Of a stretch of 64,000 nt of DNA, positions 43,060 through 51,960 are shown one piece after another (the stretch's first letter is position 1; every line of letters starts with the position of its first letter). The notes under the pieces were generated by a model. The model was not told the DNA's origin. It did no database searches and was given only the letters and a program-made list of their open reading frames with translations. Both the position numbers and the translations under genes were made by a program. The DNA comes from JABMNT01 sp048262255 (lineage in GTDB: Bacteria > Pseudomonadota > Alphaproteobacteria > Rhodospirillales > Casp-alpha2). The stretch is taken from positions 1,116,001 to 1,180,000 of the forward strand of contig JBLXFH010000001.1 of NCBI GenBank assembly GCA_048262255.1, read 5' to 3'.

Positions 43060-43659
43060 ATGAAAAAGATTATTATAGCCGTGTTGTGTGTGTTTATATC
43101 TCAGGGCGCTTTTGCCGCCGATGATATGGCTGTCAAGATCAGTGGAAAAATCAGCCAGGTTGCCGTTAAGGGCATGGATGGCGAGCTCATAATCATGCGT
43201 GATCAAAACACGGATGCAACAATCAATCCCAAATACGCGAAAACCTCGCGCCCCTGTCCGCCGTTCTGCATCCAGCCCATGCAGGTCGCACCCGGCGTCA
43301 CCACAGTTGGCGAGCTTGAACTGCTGGAATTTGCCAAAGCGGGCGGCAAGCTAATCGACGGACGCACCGTCGAATGGCATCTCGAAGGAACGATCCCGAG
43401 CGCCATCAACATGCCTTATACGCAAATGGCCAGCCGACTTGATGAAATTGGCTGCGAAAAAGGTGGTGACGGCAAATGGGATTGTGCAAACGCCGAGAAG
43501 GTTCTGTTGTTCTGTAACGGGCCCTGGTGCGGACAATCCCCGATGGCGATCAAGGCGATGCTGCGTGAAGGTTATCCGCCTGAAAAAATCCTGTACTATC
43601 GCGGAGGCATGCAGGCCTGGAACGGTCTGGGTCTGACCGTAGTCGAGGGTGATTTTTAG
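43060..43659 (+). CDS. Periplasmic rhodanese-like protein
   Basis: 199 residues with a signal peptide (about 1-19, AFA cleavage), a linker with C-P-P-F-C, and a rhodanese domain ending at GGMQAWNGLGL. Cys152 in FCNGPWCGQS is in the active-site loop position, with Cys157 nearby. Likely sulfur transfer or thiosulfate handling in the periplasm; target unknown. Confidence 0.88.
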   Translation: MKKIIIAVLCVFISQGAFAADDMAVKISGKISQVAVKGMDGELIIMRDQNTDATINPKYAKTSRPCPPFCIQPMQVAPGVTTVGELELLEFAKAGGKLIDGRTVEWHLEGTIPSAINMPYTQMASRLDEIGCEKGGDGKWDCANAEKVLLFCNGPWCGQSPMAIKAMLREGYPPEKILYYRGGMQAWNGLGLTVVEGDF

Positions 43660-44600
43660 TCTTTGAGGGCGTTCAGTAGCGCGATCAGTTTACGGTCGCG
43701 CTCGGCTTCCAGATCGTCAATGGTCCGCGACCCGGCTTCCTCTTTCAGGCCGGCGATAATCTGATCGCAAAGCGCCTGGGTCAGTTCCGGCTCGCCCTGC
43801 ATGGTTTTCCACCATGTTTCCATGGCCGGGCCGAAGTGATCAAAGAACGCCTGAAAGCCGCCCTTGCCGCCGGTCAGGTTGAAAATCATGTGCGGCCCCA
43901 TGAGGGCGAGGCGCAGGCCCGGTCCCTGCGCCATGGCGGCGTTGATATCTTCGACCGAGGCCAGATCATTAACCACGGCCCATACGGCTTCACGCCACAG
44001 CGCTGCCTGAAAGCGGTTGGCCAGATGGCCGGGCACTTCTTTTCGAATCAAGATCGCATGTTTGCCGATATGTTTGTAAAAGCCCATGGCCCAGTCGACG
44101 ATAGCGGGATCGGTGCGGTTGGAGCCGACAACCTCGACCAGCGGGATCAGGTGCGGCGGATTAAACGGATGGCCAACAACAAAGCGATGAGCGGTCTCGA
44201 TGTCGGTAACCAGATCGCTTAAAATCAGGCCGGATGTGCTGGTCGAGAAAACCGCATGCGACGGCATGGCTGCATCAACCCGGGCGTAGAGGTCTTTTTT
44301 GATATCTAGACGTTCCGGCGCGTTTTCCTGGATAAAATCGGCTTTGGCAACAGCGGATTCCGGGCTGTCAAACAGGGTCAGGGCGTGTCTGTCTGCCTGG
44401 GGGCTGAGGCCCAAACTCTCCAGCTGCGGCCAGGCGGTGTCAATGAAAGAGTTCAGCTTTCCCCGCCAGCCGTCGCCGGGATCCCAGGCGGAAACCGCGA
44501 AACCGCGGGCCAGAAAATAGGCCGTCCAGCTGGTGCCAATGGTGCCGGTGCCGAGAACGGCGATGGTCCGGACCTGATCGAAGGGAAGCGGTGGGCTCAT
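43656..44600 (-). CDS. 3-hydroxyacyl-CoA-dehydrogenase-family enzyme (carnitine/gulonate dehydrogenase-like)
   Basis: 314 residues. NAD-binding VLGTGTIGTSW (about 15-25), substrate region STSTSGLILSDL, and GHPFNPPHLIPLVEVV containing the catalytic His. Length and these motifs fit L-carnitine dehydrogenase or lambda-crystallin-like L-gulonate dehydrogenase better than a fatty-acid enzyme. Convergent with the rhodanese gene, overlapping four bases. Confidence 0.88.
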   Translation of the reverse strand: MSPPLPFDQVRTIAVLGTGTIGTSWTAYFLARGFAVSAWDPGDGWRGKLNSFIDTAWPQLESLGLSPQADRHALTLFDSPESAVAKADFIQENAPERLDIKKDLYARVDAAMPSHAVFSTSTSGLILSDLVTDIETAHRFVVGHPFNPPHLIPLVEVVGSNRTDPAIVDWAMGFYKHIGKHAILIRKEVPGHLANRFQAALWREAVWAVVNDLASVEDINAAMAQGPGLRLALMGPHMIFNLTGGKGGFQAFFDHFGPAMETWWKTMQGEPELTQALCDQIIAGLKEEAGSRTIDDLEAERDRKLIALLNALKD

Positions 44601-44610
44601 GGCAGACGGG

Positions 44611-44958
44611 TCAGGCGACGTTTTTGTTTTGTTCGATTGCCCGGCGAACGGTCATGACGATCTCGTCGCCCTGGGTCTGAATGGTCTTGTCGGCGTTTTG
44701 CGGTATGGCGATGCCATGGTCCCGGCAATAGCAGATGAGGGCATCCTTCAAATCGCGCATGTCCAGATCCACATGGCCAAACTGTGAGGCTGCGTTTTTG
44801 ATATAAACGACGCGCAAGGCCTGCGACGGCTCAAAGCCAATGATCACATGCTTTGGCGTAAACTCTGCCATGGGATGACCGGTCAGGGCCAGATAATGGC
44901 TGGCCACCGCAATCAGTTCTTCTTTGCTAAACCGGATGTCGCGTGATTCGTTCGGCAT
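44611..44958 (-). CDS. Conserved hypothetical protein
   Basis: 115 residues, soluble, one alpha/beta domain with DICYCRD-like Cys pair near residue 76. Ten bases upstream of the dehydrogenase gene, so co-transcribed with it. I do not recognise the family. Confidence 0.65.
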   Translation of the reverse strand: MPNESRDIRFSKEELIAVASHYLALTGHPMAEFTPKHVIIGFEPSQALRVVYIKNAASQFGHVDLDMRDLKDALICYCRDHGIAIPQNADKTIQTQGDEIVMTVRRAIEQNKNVA

Positions 44959-45155
44959 GGGTGTTCTCCCCCTTATTGCGCGGATACTCCACGTTTCAGG
45001 TATAAGGAGGGAATGTTAACGGATGGTAAATGGGGGGTGTGGATAATGAAACAAAATCGTCACATGAGTGTCATATTTTGGAAGCCAAATACACCTAGCT
45101 TAGTAGTCATAAAAAGGCATAAAAATTCAAAAATCAACAGGAAGAGGAGTAAGTC

Positions 45156-45491
45156 ATGACTACTGGTAGTCCAAAAATTGCTAGCCAAATGCTAGGATTG
45201 AAAGAAACGCCTTCCCATAGTCGACGCCGAGGGATGACACAGCCTCGGACACAAAAAGCTATGTGGAAATCATTGACCGCAGAACAGCAGCGTCTTGCTG
45301 AAGCGATCTTTCCTAAAAAAACTCTTTGGGGGTATAAAGATGATCAGGCCTCCCAAGATGAACCTGATAAGGTCAAGCGATCTAAAATTCCCGGATGGAA
45401 CGAAATGCAAGACCGTATCCATAAGAGACGTGCTGCAGACTTGCTCGAGTTGCTGGGGATTGAAGATGAAGGTGGGAACCACTTGGAATGA
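45156..45491 (+). CDS. Hypothetical basic protein
   Basis: 111 residues, charged, no signal peptide; the centre (residues 36-60) is Lys-rich and the tail is a helix (RRAADLLELLGIED). A strong AGGAAGAGGAG precedes the ATG and a clean terminator follows, which supports a real gene. Composition is more AT-rich than neighbours. Function unknown. Confidence 0.65.
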   Translation: MTTGSPKIASQMLGLKETPSHSRRRGMTQPRTQKAMWKSLTAEQQRLAEAIFPKKTLWGYKDDQASQDEPDKVKRSKIPGWNEMQDRIHKRRAADLLELLGIEDEGGNHLE

Positions 45492-45515
45492 CTTTTTTTA
45501 AAAGCCTAGACGCAT

Positions 45516-45547
45516 AAAACCCCCGAAGGTGACTTCGGGGGTTTTTT
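45516..45547. terminator. Bidirectional Rho-independent terminator
   Basis: AAAACCCCCGAAG and CTTCGGGGGTTTTTT form a strong hairpin between the convergent hypothetical gene and polA. Confidence 0.9.
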
Positions 45548-45584
45548 ATTGGAAAAACCGCAACCCAGCAGTTTTTGTAAGCCG

Positions 45585-48356
45585 TCAGTGTGCGTCATCC
45601 CAGTTGGCACCGGTGCCGGTATCGACGACCAGGGGTACGCTCAGGTGTGCGGCGCTTTCCATGGACGTTTTGACGGCGGCGACGGTTTTTTCAACTTCCG
45701 CGTCGGGCACTTCAAAGATCAGTTCATCGTGGACTTGTAACAGCATCCGGGCATTGAGCCCGGCGTCATCCAGCGCATCCGGCATCAACAGCATGGCGCG
45801 CTTGATAATATCGGCGGCGCCGCCTTGGATGGGCGCATTGATGGCGGCGCGCTCGGCCATGCCACGCATGTTGGGGTTTTTCTCGTTGATGCCCTTCACA
45901 TGGCATTTGCGACCAAATGGCGTCATCACATAACCGAACTTTCGGGCCTCTTCCTTGGTTCGGTCCATGTAATCGCGGATACCGGGATAGCGCTCGAAAT
46001 AGGCGTCGATATATTGCGCGGCTTCCGAATTGGAAATGCCCAACTGACGGGCCAGACCAAAAGCGGAAATGCCGTAAATGATGCCGAAGTTGATGGCCTT
46101 GGCGTTGCGCCGGATCAGCGGGTCCATGCCTTCAATGGGCACCCCGAAGACCTGCGAGGCGGTAATGGCGTGAATGTCCTGGCCTTCGTGAAAGGCCTGT
46201 TTGAGCACGTCAATGTCCGCCACATGGGCCAGCAGGCGGAGCTCGATTTGCGAATAATCGGCCGACAGCAATGTCATGCCCGCATCGGCGACAAAGGCCT
46301 TGCGGATTTTGCGGCCTTCTTCAGAGCGGATCGGGATGTTCTGCAAATTCGGGTCCGACGAAGCGAGTCGACCGGTTGAGGCCACGGCCTGCGAATAGGA
46401 GGTATGGATGCGGCCCGTCTTCGGGTTGATCTGGTTAATCAAGGCGTCCGTGTAAGTGCTTTTCAGTTTTGACAATTGTCGCCAGTCAAGCACCCGTGCC
46501 GGCATTTCGTGGCCCTGATGAACGAGGTTTTCGAGAACATCCGCGCCGGTGCCATAGGCCCCGGTCTTGCCTTTTTTGCCTCCGGGAATGGCCATCTCAT
46601 CGAACAGAATTTCACCCAGCTGTTTCGGTGAGCCGATATTGAATTGGCGTCCGGCCAGCTTGTGAATTTCAGTTTCCAGCTCCCCCAGCCGATGGGCGAA
46701 ATCATCGGACAGCCGCTTGAGTTCCGTCGCATCCACCTTGATGCCAAGCGCTTCCATGCGCCGCATAACTGCGACCAGTGGGCGTTCCAGGGTCTCGTAA
46801 ATGCTGACCATATGCTCCAGCGCGAGGCGGGGTTTGAACACCTGATGCAGGCGCAGGGTGATTTCGGCGTCTTCAGCGGCATAGTCCAACGCCTTGTCGA
46901 GCGGCACATGATCAAACGTCACCTGTGCTTTGCCCGACCCGGCCACCTCCTTGAATTTGATGGTGTCATGGCCAAGGAAGGTCAGGGCCAGATCATCCAT
47001 GCCGTGGCCGTGCAGACCGCCTTCCAGGCAATAGGATAAAAGCATGGTGTCATCTATGGGATAAAGAGAAATGCCAACCTGTTCAAAGACATGCATGTCG
47101 TACTTAATGTTCTGCCCGATTTTGAGCACGCCCGGATCTTCAAGCAGAGGTTTAAGTAGGGCGACGGCCGTCTCCAGTTCAATCTGTTCAATCGATTCCG
47201 ACGGCGCTTTCGGCTCGGCCGCATCCAGCAGATCAAAAGACGGCTGGTCATCGCCGGAAACGTGACCGAGCGGGATATAGCAGGCATGGCCGGGTTGCAC
47301 GCAAAGGGAAATGCCGACCAGCTTTGCCTGCAAGGGGTTGAGTGATGTGGTTTCCGTATCAACGGCCACCTGGCCTTCCTTGTTGGCGGCATCAATCCAG
47401 ACCTTGAGAGCCTCCGCCGTTTGCACCAGTTCATATCTGGTTTCCTGGGCCGGGGCTCCGGGCGCTTCCTGTCCGGAGCCGGGGTCCATGCCGAGGCGCC
47501 CTTCCATGGTTGTGATCAGGGACTTGAAGCCATAAGTGCGCAGGAAGGAAACGATGGTTTCCGGGTCCGGCACCTTGACGCTGAATTCGGACAGCGGTAC
47601 GTCCAGTGGGACATCGGTTTTGAGCGTCACCAGATCGCGCGAGATCCGTGCCATATCGGCCTGCTCGATCAGGCTCTGGCGGCGCTTCGGCTGTTTAATT
47701 TCCTCGGCCCGCGCAAGCACGCCATCCAGATCGCCATATTCGTTTATCAACAGGGCCGCAGTTTTGACGCCAATCCCCTGCACACCCGGAACATTATCCG
47801 ACGAATCGCCGGCCAAGGCCTGCACATCAATGACCCGGTCCGGACCAACACCAAACTTCTCCATCACCTGTTCGCGCCCGATTACCTTGTTCTTCATGGC
47901 GTCCAGCATGGTGATGTTGTCGTCGACCAATTGCATCAGATCCTTGTCGGAAGACACAATGGTGACTTCGGCGCCATCAGCGGCGGCCTGTTTGGCGTAA
48001 GTGGCGATCAAGTCGTCGGCCTCAAAACCCTCCATGTCGATGGCCGGAACATTGAGGCATCGGGTCACTTCGCGGACCAGTTCAAATTGCGGGATCAACT
48101 CATCCGGTGGCGGCGGACGGTGGGCCTTATATTCGGAATAAATATCGGAACGAAAGGTTTTGCGGGCCCTATCGAAGATAACGGCAATGTAATCGGCTTC
48201 CGTATCATCCAGCAGCTTCAGCAGCATCTTGGTGAAGCCGAATACGGCATTCACTGGAGTTCCGTCGGGACTGACCATGGGCGGCAGGCCATGAAAGGCC
48301 CGGAAGATAAAGCCCGAGCCATCAATTAAAAACACATGCTTCGGCTGGTCGGTCAT
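45585..48356 (-). CDS. polA: DNA polymerase I
   Basis: 923 residues from the ATG at 48356 (a longer frame to 48425 is unlikely). Domains: 5'-3' exonuclease (1-300, FLIDGSGFIFRAF and acidic cluster), 3'-5' exonuclease (about 330-530, VDTETTSLNPL with the D-x-E motif intact), and family A polymerase with DYSQIELRLLAHV and VHDELIFEV. Fills gaps and removes RNA primers in repair and replication. Confidence 0.97.
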   Translation of the reverse strand: MTDQPKHVFLIDGSGFIFRAFHGLPPMVSPDGTPVNAVFGFTKMLLKLLDDTEADYIAVIFDRARKTFRSDIYSEYKAHRPPPPDELIPQFELVREVTRCLNVPAIDMEGFEADDLIATYAKQAAADGAEVTIVSSDKDLMQLVDDNITMLDAMKNKVIGREQVMEKFGVGPDRVIDVQALAGDSSDNVPGVQGIGVKTAALLINEYGDLDGVLARAEEIKQPKRRQSLIEQADMARISRDLVTLKTDVPLDVPLSEFSVKVPDPETIVSFLRTYGFKSLITTMEGRLGMDPGSGQEAPGAPAQETRYELVQTAEALKVWIDAANKEGQVAVDTETTSLNPLQAKLVGISLCVQPGHACYIPLGHVSGDDQPSFDLLDAAEPKAPSESIEQIELETAVALLKPLLEDPGVLKIGQNIKYDMHVFEQVGISLYPIDDTMLLSYCLEGGLHGHGMDDLALTFLGHDTIKFKEVAGSGKAQVTFDHVPLDKALDYAAEDAEITLRLHQVFKPRLALEHMVSIYETLERPLVAVMRRMEALGIKVDATELKRLSDDFAHRLGELETEIHKLAGRQFNIGSPKQLGEILFDEMAIPGGKKGKTGAYGTGADVLENLVHQGHEMPARVLDWRQLSKLKSTYTDALINQINPKTGRIHTSYSQAVASTGRLASSDPNLQNIPIRSEEGRKIRKAFVADAGMTLLSADYSQIELRLLAHVADIDVLKQAFHEGQDIHAITASQVFGVPIEGMDPLIRRNAKAINFGIIYGISAFGLARQLGISNSEAAQYIDAYFERYPGIRDYMDRTKEEARKFGYVMTPFGRKCHVKGINEKNPNMRGMAERAAINAPIQGGAADIIKRAMLLMPDALDDAGLNARMLLQVHDELIFEVPDAEVEKTVAAVKTSMESAAHLSVPLVVDTGTGANWDDAH

Positions 48357-48657
48357 TCGGTGTACCTTGGTGGTGATATTATAATTGAGCGGCAGTTTAA
48401 CCTGCCTAGGGGGAGCCGGAAACACTGCATCGAATTTTTTAGGAAATCATACAATAGTATGCTATTAATAAGCCAAATCCATGCACCAGAGGTGTTCTTA
48501 ATGATTTGTCAGTGTTTTTCTGGTTTGCTGAATGGATGTTTAATTAAAGACGCGTAGGGAGTTGGTAAGAGAAAACTGGGGAGAGCGGACCACCCGTAAA
48601 GGGAGGTGCCATTGGCCGGAAGGCATGGTTTCCGGCTACTTGATGAGGAGATATCTC
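48357..48657. other. Intergenic region, no gene seen
   Basis: 301 bases between polA and the small secreted protein, diverging. Contains promoters for both by position, but no convincing motif was seen. Confidence 0.4.
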
Positions 48658-48984
48658 ATGAGGATCCCGAACAGCGTATTTCTGACCCCTGTGGTTATTG
48701 GTCTTTTCGCAATAACTCTATCCCTGATGAACCCAAGCCAGGCCTCCGCAGGCGCCGTATGCGGCGATCGGACGTCACTGCTCAAACAACTGGCGGGCAA
48801 TTACAAAGAAGCCCCGGCATCAATGGGGTTGGCGGCTAACGGTTCCGTGGTTGAAGTGACCAAATCCGAAACCGGCACCTGGACCATCCTGCTGACACAC
48901 CCAAACGGGGTCACTTGCGTGATTGCGGCAGGGGAACATTGGGAAAATCTGAAGCAAAAAGCGGTTGGTTATCAACCCTCCTGA
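48658..48984 (+). CDS. Small secreted protein of unknown function
   Basis: 108 residues from the ATG after AGGAG; a longer frame begins 96 bases earlier without support. Signal peptide (about 1-28), then a domain with two Cys (AVCGDRTSLLKQL and GVTCVIAAGEHW) that probably form one disulfide, and a GTWTILLTHPNG strand pair. A small periplasmic family in alphaproteobacteria; function unknown. Confidence 0.78.
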   Translation: MRIPNSVFLTPVVIGLFAITLSLMNPSQASAGAVCGDRTSLLKQLAGNYKEAPASMGLAANGSVVEVTKSETGTWTILLTHPNGVTCVIAAGEHWENLKQKAVGYQPS

Positions 48985-49310
48985 TTGATGGGGGGCATTT
49001 TTAAATGCAGAGGCCATGCCTGCCGTCATGGTCACGGACTTCCTATGTGCTGACGCGCCGCAAATCATCTGTGGCATGAGACGGTATCTCAATGCCAGAA
49101 TCCAAAAGGATGTAAAATCGTCGGTTTGAAAGAATAAAGAGATAGGCAAAACACACTTCACTCTTTGGTTGTTCTCTCAATAATTGTATGCTTGAATTCA
49201 ATTCATTATTGATTAGCTCCTGAAACGCCTTTGGGTTTTTAGGCGTTTGATCGTTTGGGATATTCACCAGTGGATACGCCCTTAAAAAATAAACGACGGG
49301 GGAGACCATT
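48985..49310. other. Intergenic region, no gene accepted
   Basis: 326 AT-rich bases. A 92-residue minus-strand frame crosses it but has no ribosome site and overlaps the next gene start. GGGGGAG at 49298-49304 is the ribosome site of the next gene. Confidence 0.45.
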
Positions 49311-49832
49311 TTGAAATTCATCAGAAATATTTTGTTTGTAGGGCTGGCCGGGTTGGCTTTGGCGAGTTGTAAAACAGCGCCGGATTTTTACGGCGATGGA
49401 CCAATTAATATCAGCGCCAACATGCAGTCCTATTTTGAGAAGTACAAAAGTGGCGGCGGGCCCTCTTATTTCGCCATTTCAGAAGATGGGCGCATGGCGT
49501 CCTGGAGTTACTGTCCTTCCGGGCCGGATGGCTGCAGTGTTGGCGAACCACCCTATATGATGGCGATTAATGGCTGCAATCGGCGTGGTAAAAAATGTAA
49601 AATTTTTGCCCGAGGTAAAAATGTCGTCTGGAAGGGCCCTGTTACATATGGCGGTTCTCCTGTCGCCAGTGGGGCATCACCTTCAGCCAAGTCGGATGAG
49701 GTGGTTTGCGCCTTTGCGGTGGATTACGCGGTTGAGCCGTTTACTTGGTCGACGCATACAGAAGTGACAAAATATGTTGCGGAAGCCAAACGCCGGGGTC
49801 TGTCGCTCGAGGATTGCGATAAACTGAACTAA
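49311..49832 (+). CDS. Lipoprotein with Cys-rich domain (TTG start), copy 1
   Basis: 173 residues from TTG with GGGGGAG seven bases upstream. Lipobox ALASC at about 16-20 predicts an acylated Cys. The domain reads YFAISEDGRMASWSYCPSGPDGC, then NGCNRRGKKCKIFARGKNVVWKGPV, and a C-terminal CAFAVDYAVEPFTW. The second lipoprotein gene 83 bases downstream carries the same pattern. Probably an outer-membrane-attached periplasmic protein; ligand unknown. Confidence 0.8.
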   Translation: MKFIRNILFVGLAGLALASCKTAPDFYGDGPINISANMQSYFEKYKSGGGPSYFAISEDGRMASWSYCPSGPDGCSVGEPPYMMAINGCNRRGKKCKIFARGKNVVWKGPVTYGGSPVASGASPSAKSDEVVCAFAVDYAVEPFTWSTHTEVTKYVAEAKRRGLSLEDCDKLN

Positions 49833-49841
49833 CGCCAAACC

Positions 49842-49880
49842 CCCCACGCTGGTTTTCTGAATTAAAAAAGCAGCGTGGGG
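49842..49880. terminator. 10-bp inverted repeat between the two lipoprotein genes
   Basis: CCCCACGCTG (49842-49851) pairs with CAGCGTGGGG (49871-49880) around a 19-base AT-rich loop. No T run follows, so it is a weak terminator at best or an mRNA-stabilising or regulatory stem. Confidence 0.45.
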
Positions 49881-49914
49881 AAAATACAGAACCCTTAAGA
49901 ATACGGAAAATCCT

Positions 49915-50520
49915 ATGCCGTCTGAACAGAGCCGCAATGGGCTTGGACCCTTCATGGGGATTTGTTTGGCGAGCCTGCTGCTGGCCGGTTGCCAAACGGT
50001 AAAAGAAGTGGCGCAACAGGTAAAACCGGCAGATCCTTTTGTGGGATCTGGGGAACTAGGGATCACTCCCGGCGTTCATACCGCCTTGAAAGGGTTTTTG
50101 AAAATGAGGAGTGCCGCCTATTTTGCGGTTTCCGTTGATGGTGCGCGCTCCGGTTGGAGCCGCTGTGATGCAGGGCCAGACCAATGTCAGGGGGATGTTT
50201 CGCCAAAATTCCAAGCGATAAAATTTTGCGAAAAACAGGCGAAAAAGACGTGCAGGATTTTTGCACGCGGCAAAGTCATCGTCTGGGACGGGCCGGTCCT
50301 GTACGGCACCATGCCGAAATCGGATAAACTGCTGCTGCCTCTAAAAGGCAGGAACCCGGCTTTCAGTAAGCTGTCCAAAAAAGAGATTTGTGCAAATGCC
50401 ATTGATTATTCAACAAAACCCTACGAATGGTTAATCTCCGACTCCGCTAAGTTCTATGTGGCGGAAGCCAAGAGCCGCAATTATTTTTTGTATGAATGCG
50501 CATTTGAGGTGTCCCGCTAG
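49915..50520 (+). CDS. Lipoprotein with Cys-rich domain, copy 2
   Basis: 201 residues. Signal peptide with lipobox LLAGC (about 23-27). Shares with copy 1 the blocks YFAVSVDGARSGWSRCDAGPDQC, FCEKQAKKTCRIFARGKVIVWDGPV and CANAIDYSTKPYEW, with cysteine positions kept, so it is a diverged tandem paralogue. Function unknown; the Cys pattern suggests three disulfides or metal sites. Confidence 0.8.
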   Translation: MPSEQSRNGLGPFMGICLASLLLAGCQTVKEVAQQVKPADPFVGSGELGITPGVHTALKGFLKMRSAAYFAVSVDGARSGWSRCDAGPDQCQGDVSPKFQAIKFCEKQAKKTCRIFARGKVIVWDGPVLYGTMPKSDKLLLPLKGRNPAFSKLSKKEICANAIDYSTKPYEWLISDSAKFYVAEAKSRNYFLYECAFEVSR

Positions 50521-50617
50521 GGCGACACCAACCCCTCAGCCAAATAACCCGGCTGATCGGAGTTTGCGGCGTGGCGTTAATTTAAAAACGTTTGAGTAGG
50601 ACTGAAAAAGGCCGCGA

Positions 50618-50794
50618 TTAATGCCCGGATGCCGCCTTTGCGCCTTCTTTGAGTTTATAGACGCGGGAGCAATAGGGGCAGACGACCTCGTTTTTTTCAC
50701 CCATTTCGAGATAAATATGGGGATGCCCAAGGGCGCCGCCGCCATCACAGCCGACGCGTTTGCTTTCTACTTCTATGGTCTCGATATCTGACAT
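50618..50794 (-). CDS. Zinc-finger protein of the NDUFS6/zf-CHCC type
   Basis: 58 residues from ATG at 50794, after GAGGA. VGCDGGG, GHPHIYLEM and VVCPYCSRVYKL give the Cys-His-Cys-Cys zinc site (Cys15, His26, Cys41, Cys44) of the mitochondrial complex I subunit NDUFS6 family. In alphaproteobacteria it is taken to assist or belong to complex I; the role here is from homology. Confidence 0.87.
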   Translation of the reverse strand: MSDIETIEVESKRVGCDGGGALGHPHIYLEMGEKNEVVCPYCSRVYKLKEGAKAASGH

Positions 50795-50967
50795 GGGGTC
50801 CTCATAAGTCACCGGAATTCTTAAATCGGATCATAGCCCCCAAATGTACCGAGTTCCAGCGTCAAAGCGCATCGTGCATGGGGTTTGTCACCGGTTCTTT
50901 CTGGGCATGGACCTTTGCGCTCCTCCGGCCTAGATTGTGGGGATTTTTATGACAGACGGATCTTTGA

Positions 50968-51960
50968 ATGCTTTCCAGTTCTTCCTCGCCGGATAACGGT
51001 CCCGATGCCGAGCCTGAGTTCGCCATCGAGACGGTTGACCTGAACAAGACCTACGCCGCATCCCATCGGCAGCCCGCCAAACAAGCGTTGAAGGATATCA
51101 ACCTGAAAGTCCCGCGGGGCTCTTTCTTTGCGTTGCTTGGCCCCAATGGCGCCGGCAAGTCAACCCTGATCAATATTCTGGCGGGGCTGGTGGTCAAGAC
51201 ATCGGGAACAGCGCGCATCTGGGGCCATGATATTGATCAGAATATGCGGCGTGCCCGACGTTCTATCGGGATCGTACCTCAGGAACTGAATATTGATCCG
51301 TTTTTCACGCCGCGCGAGATGCTGGATTTACAGGCAGGCATGTACGGGGTGCCAAAAGCCGAGCGGCGCAGCGACGAGATTTTGAAAACGGTGGGCCTGA
51401 CCGATAAGGCCAATGCCTATGCCCGCACGTTGTCCGGCGGTATGCGCCGCCGCCTGCTGGTCGCCAAGGCCATGGTTCACAGCCCGCCGGTTCTGGTGCT
51501 TGATGAACCGTCGGCGGGAGTTGACGTCGATTTGCGCCGCCAGCTTTGGGACAACGTCAAGGAGATGAACGCCCGCGGTGTGACGGTTCTGCTGACCACC
51601 CATTATCTCGAAGAAGCGGAAGCCATGTGCGACACCATCGCGATTATCAACCATGGCCGCCTGATCGCCTGCGAATCGACGCCGGATTTATTGTCGCGTC
51701 TGGATTCCAAGGAAATCACCTTCACGCTGGACGCCGATATTCATAAGCTTCCACAAGCCCTTGAATCCTATAATGTCGAGATTGTAAAAACCCGGAAGTT
51801 GAAATTTCGCTACACACCCAGCAAAGTGGCGGCGGGGGAAATTCTCCATGCGATTTCCAGCGCCGGGCTGACCATTTCCGAAATCTCGACAAAGGAAGCG
51901 GAACTGGAAGATATTTTTGTCAAGATGACGAGTGAACCGGAGGCGGAGCTTGGCGGATGA
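50968..51960 (+). CDS. ABC-transporter ATP-binding protein
   Basis: 330 residues. Walker A GPNGAGKST, signature LSGGMRRRLL, Walker B VLVLDEPSAG and H-loop TTHYLEEAE, with a C-terminal domain (about 245-325) of the kind that regulates DrrA/YadG/CcmA-like exporters. No permease gene is adjacent in the window; its partner must be elsewhere or the permease has been lost. Overlaps the following lipase gene by four bases. Confidence 0.92.
   Translation: MLSSSSSPDNGPDAEPEFAIETVDLNKTYAASHRQPAKQALKDINLKVPRGSFFALLGPNGAGKSTLINILAGLVVKTSGTARIWGHDIDQNMRRARRSIGIVPQELNIDPFFTPREMLDLQAGMYGVPKAERRSDEILKTVGLTDKANAYARTLSGGMRRRLLVAKAMVHSPPVLVLDEPSAGVDVDLRRQLWDNVKEMNARGVTVLLTTHYLEEAEAMCDTIAIINHGRLIACESTPDLLSRLDSKEITFTLDADIHKLPQALESYNVEIVKTRKLKFRYTPSKVAAGEILHAISSAGLTISEISTKEAELEDIFVKMTSEPEAELGG

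Noticed and set aside
49043..49321. 92-residue minus-strand frame in an AT-rich gap
   Set aside because: No ribosome site, overlaps the start of the lipoprotein gene, no recognisable domain; kept as non-coding.
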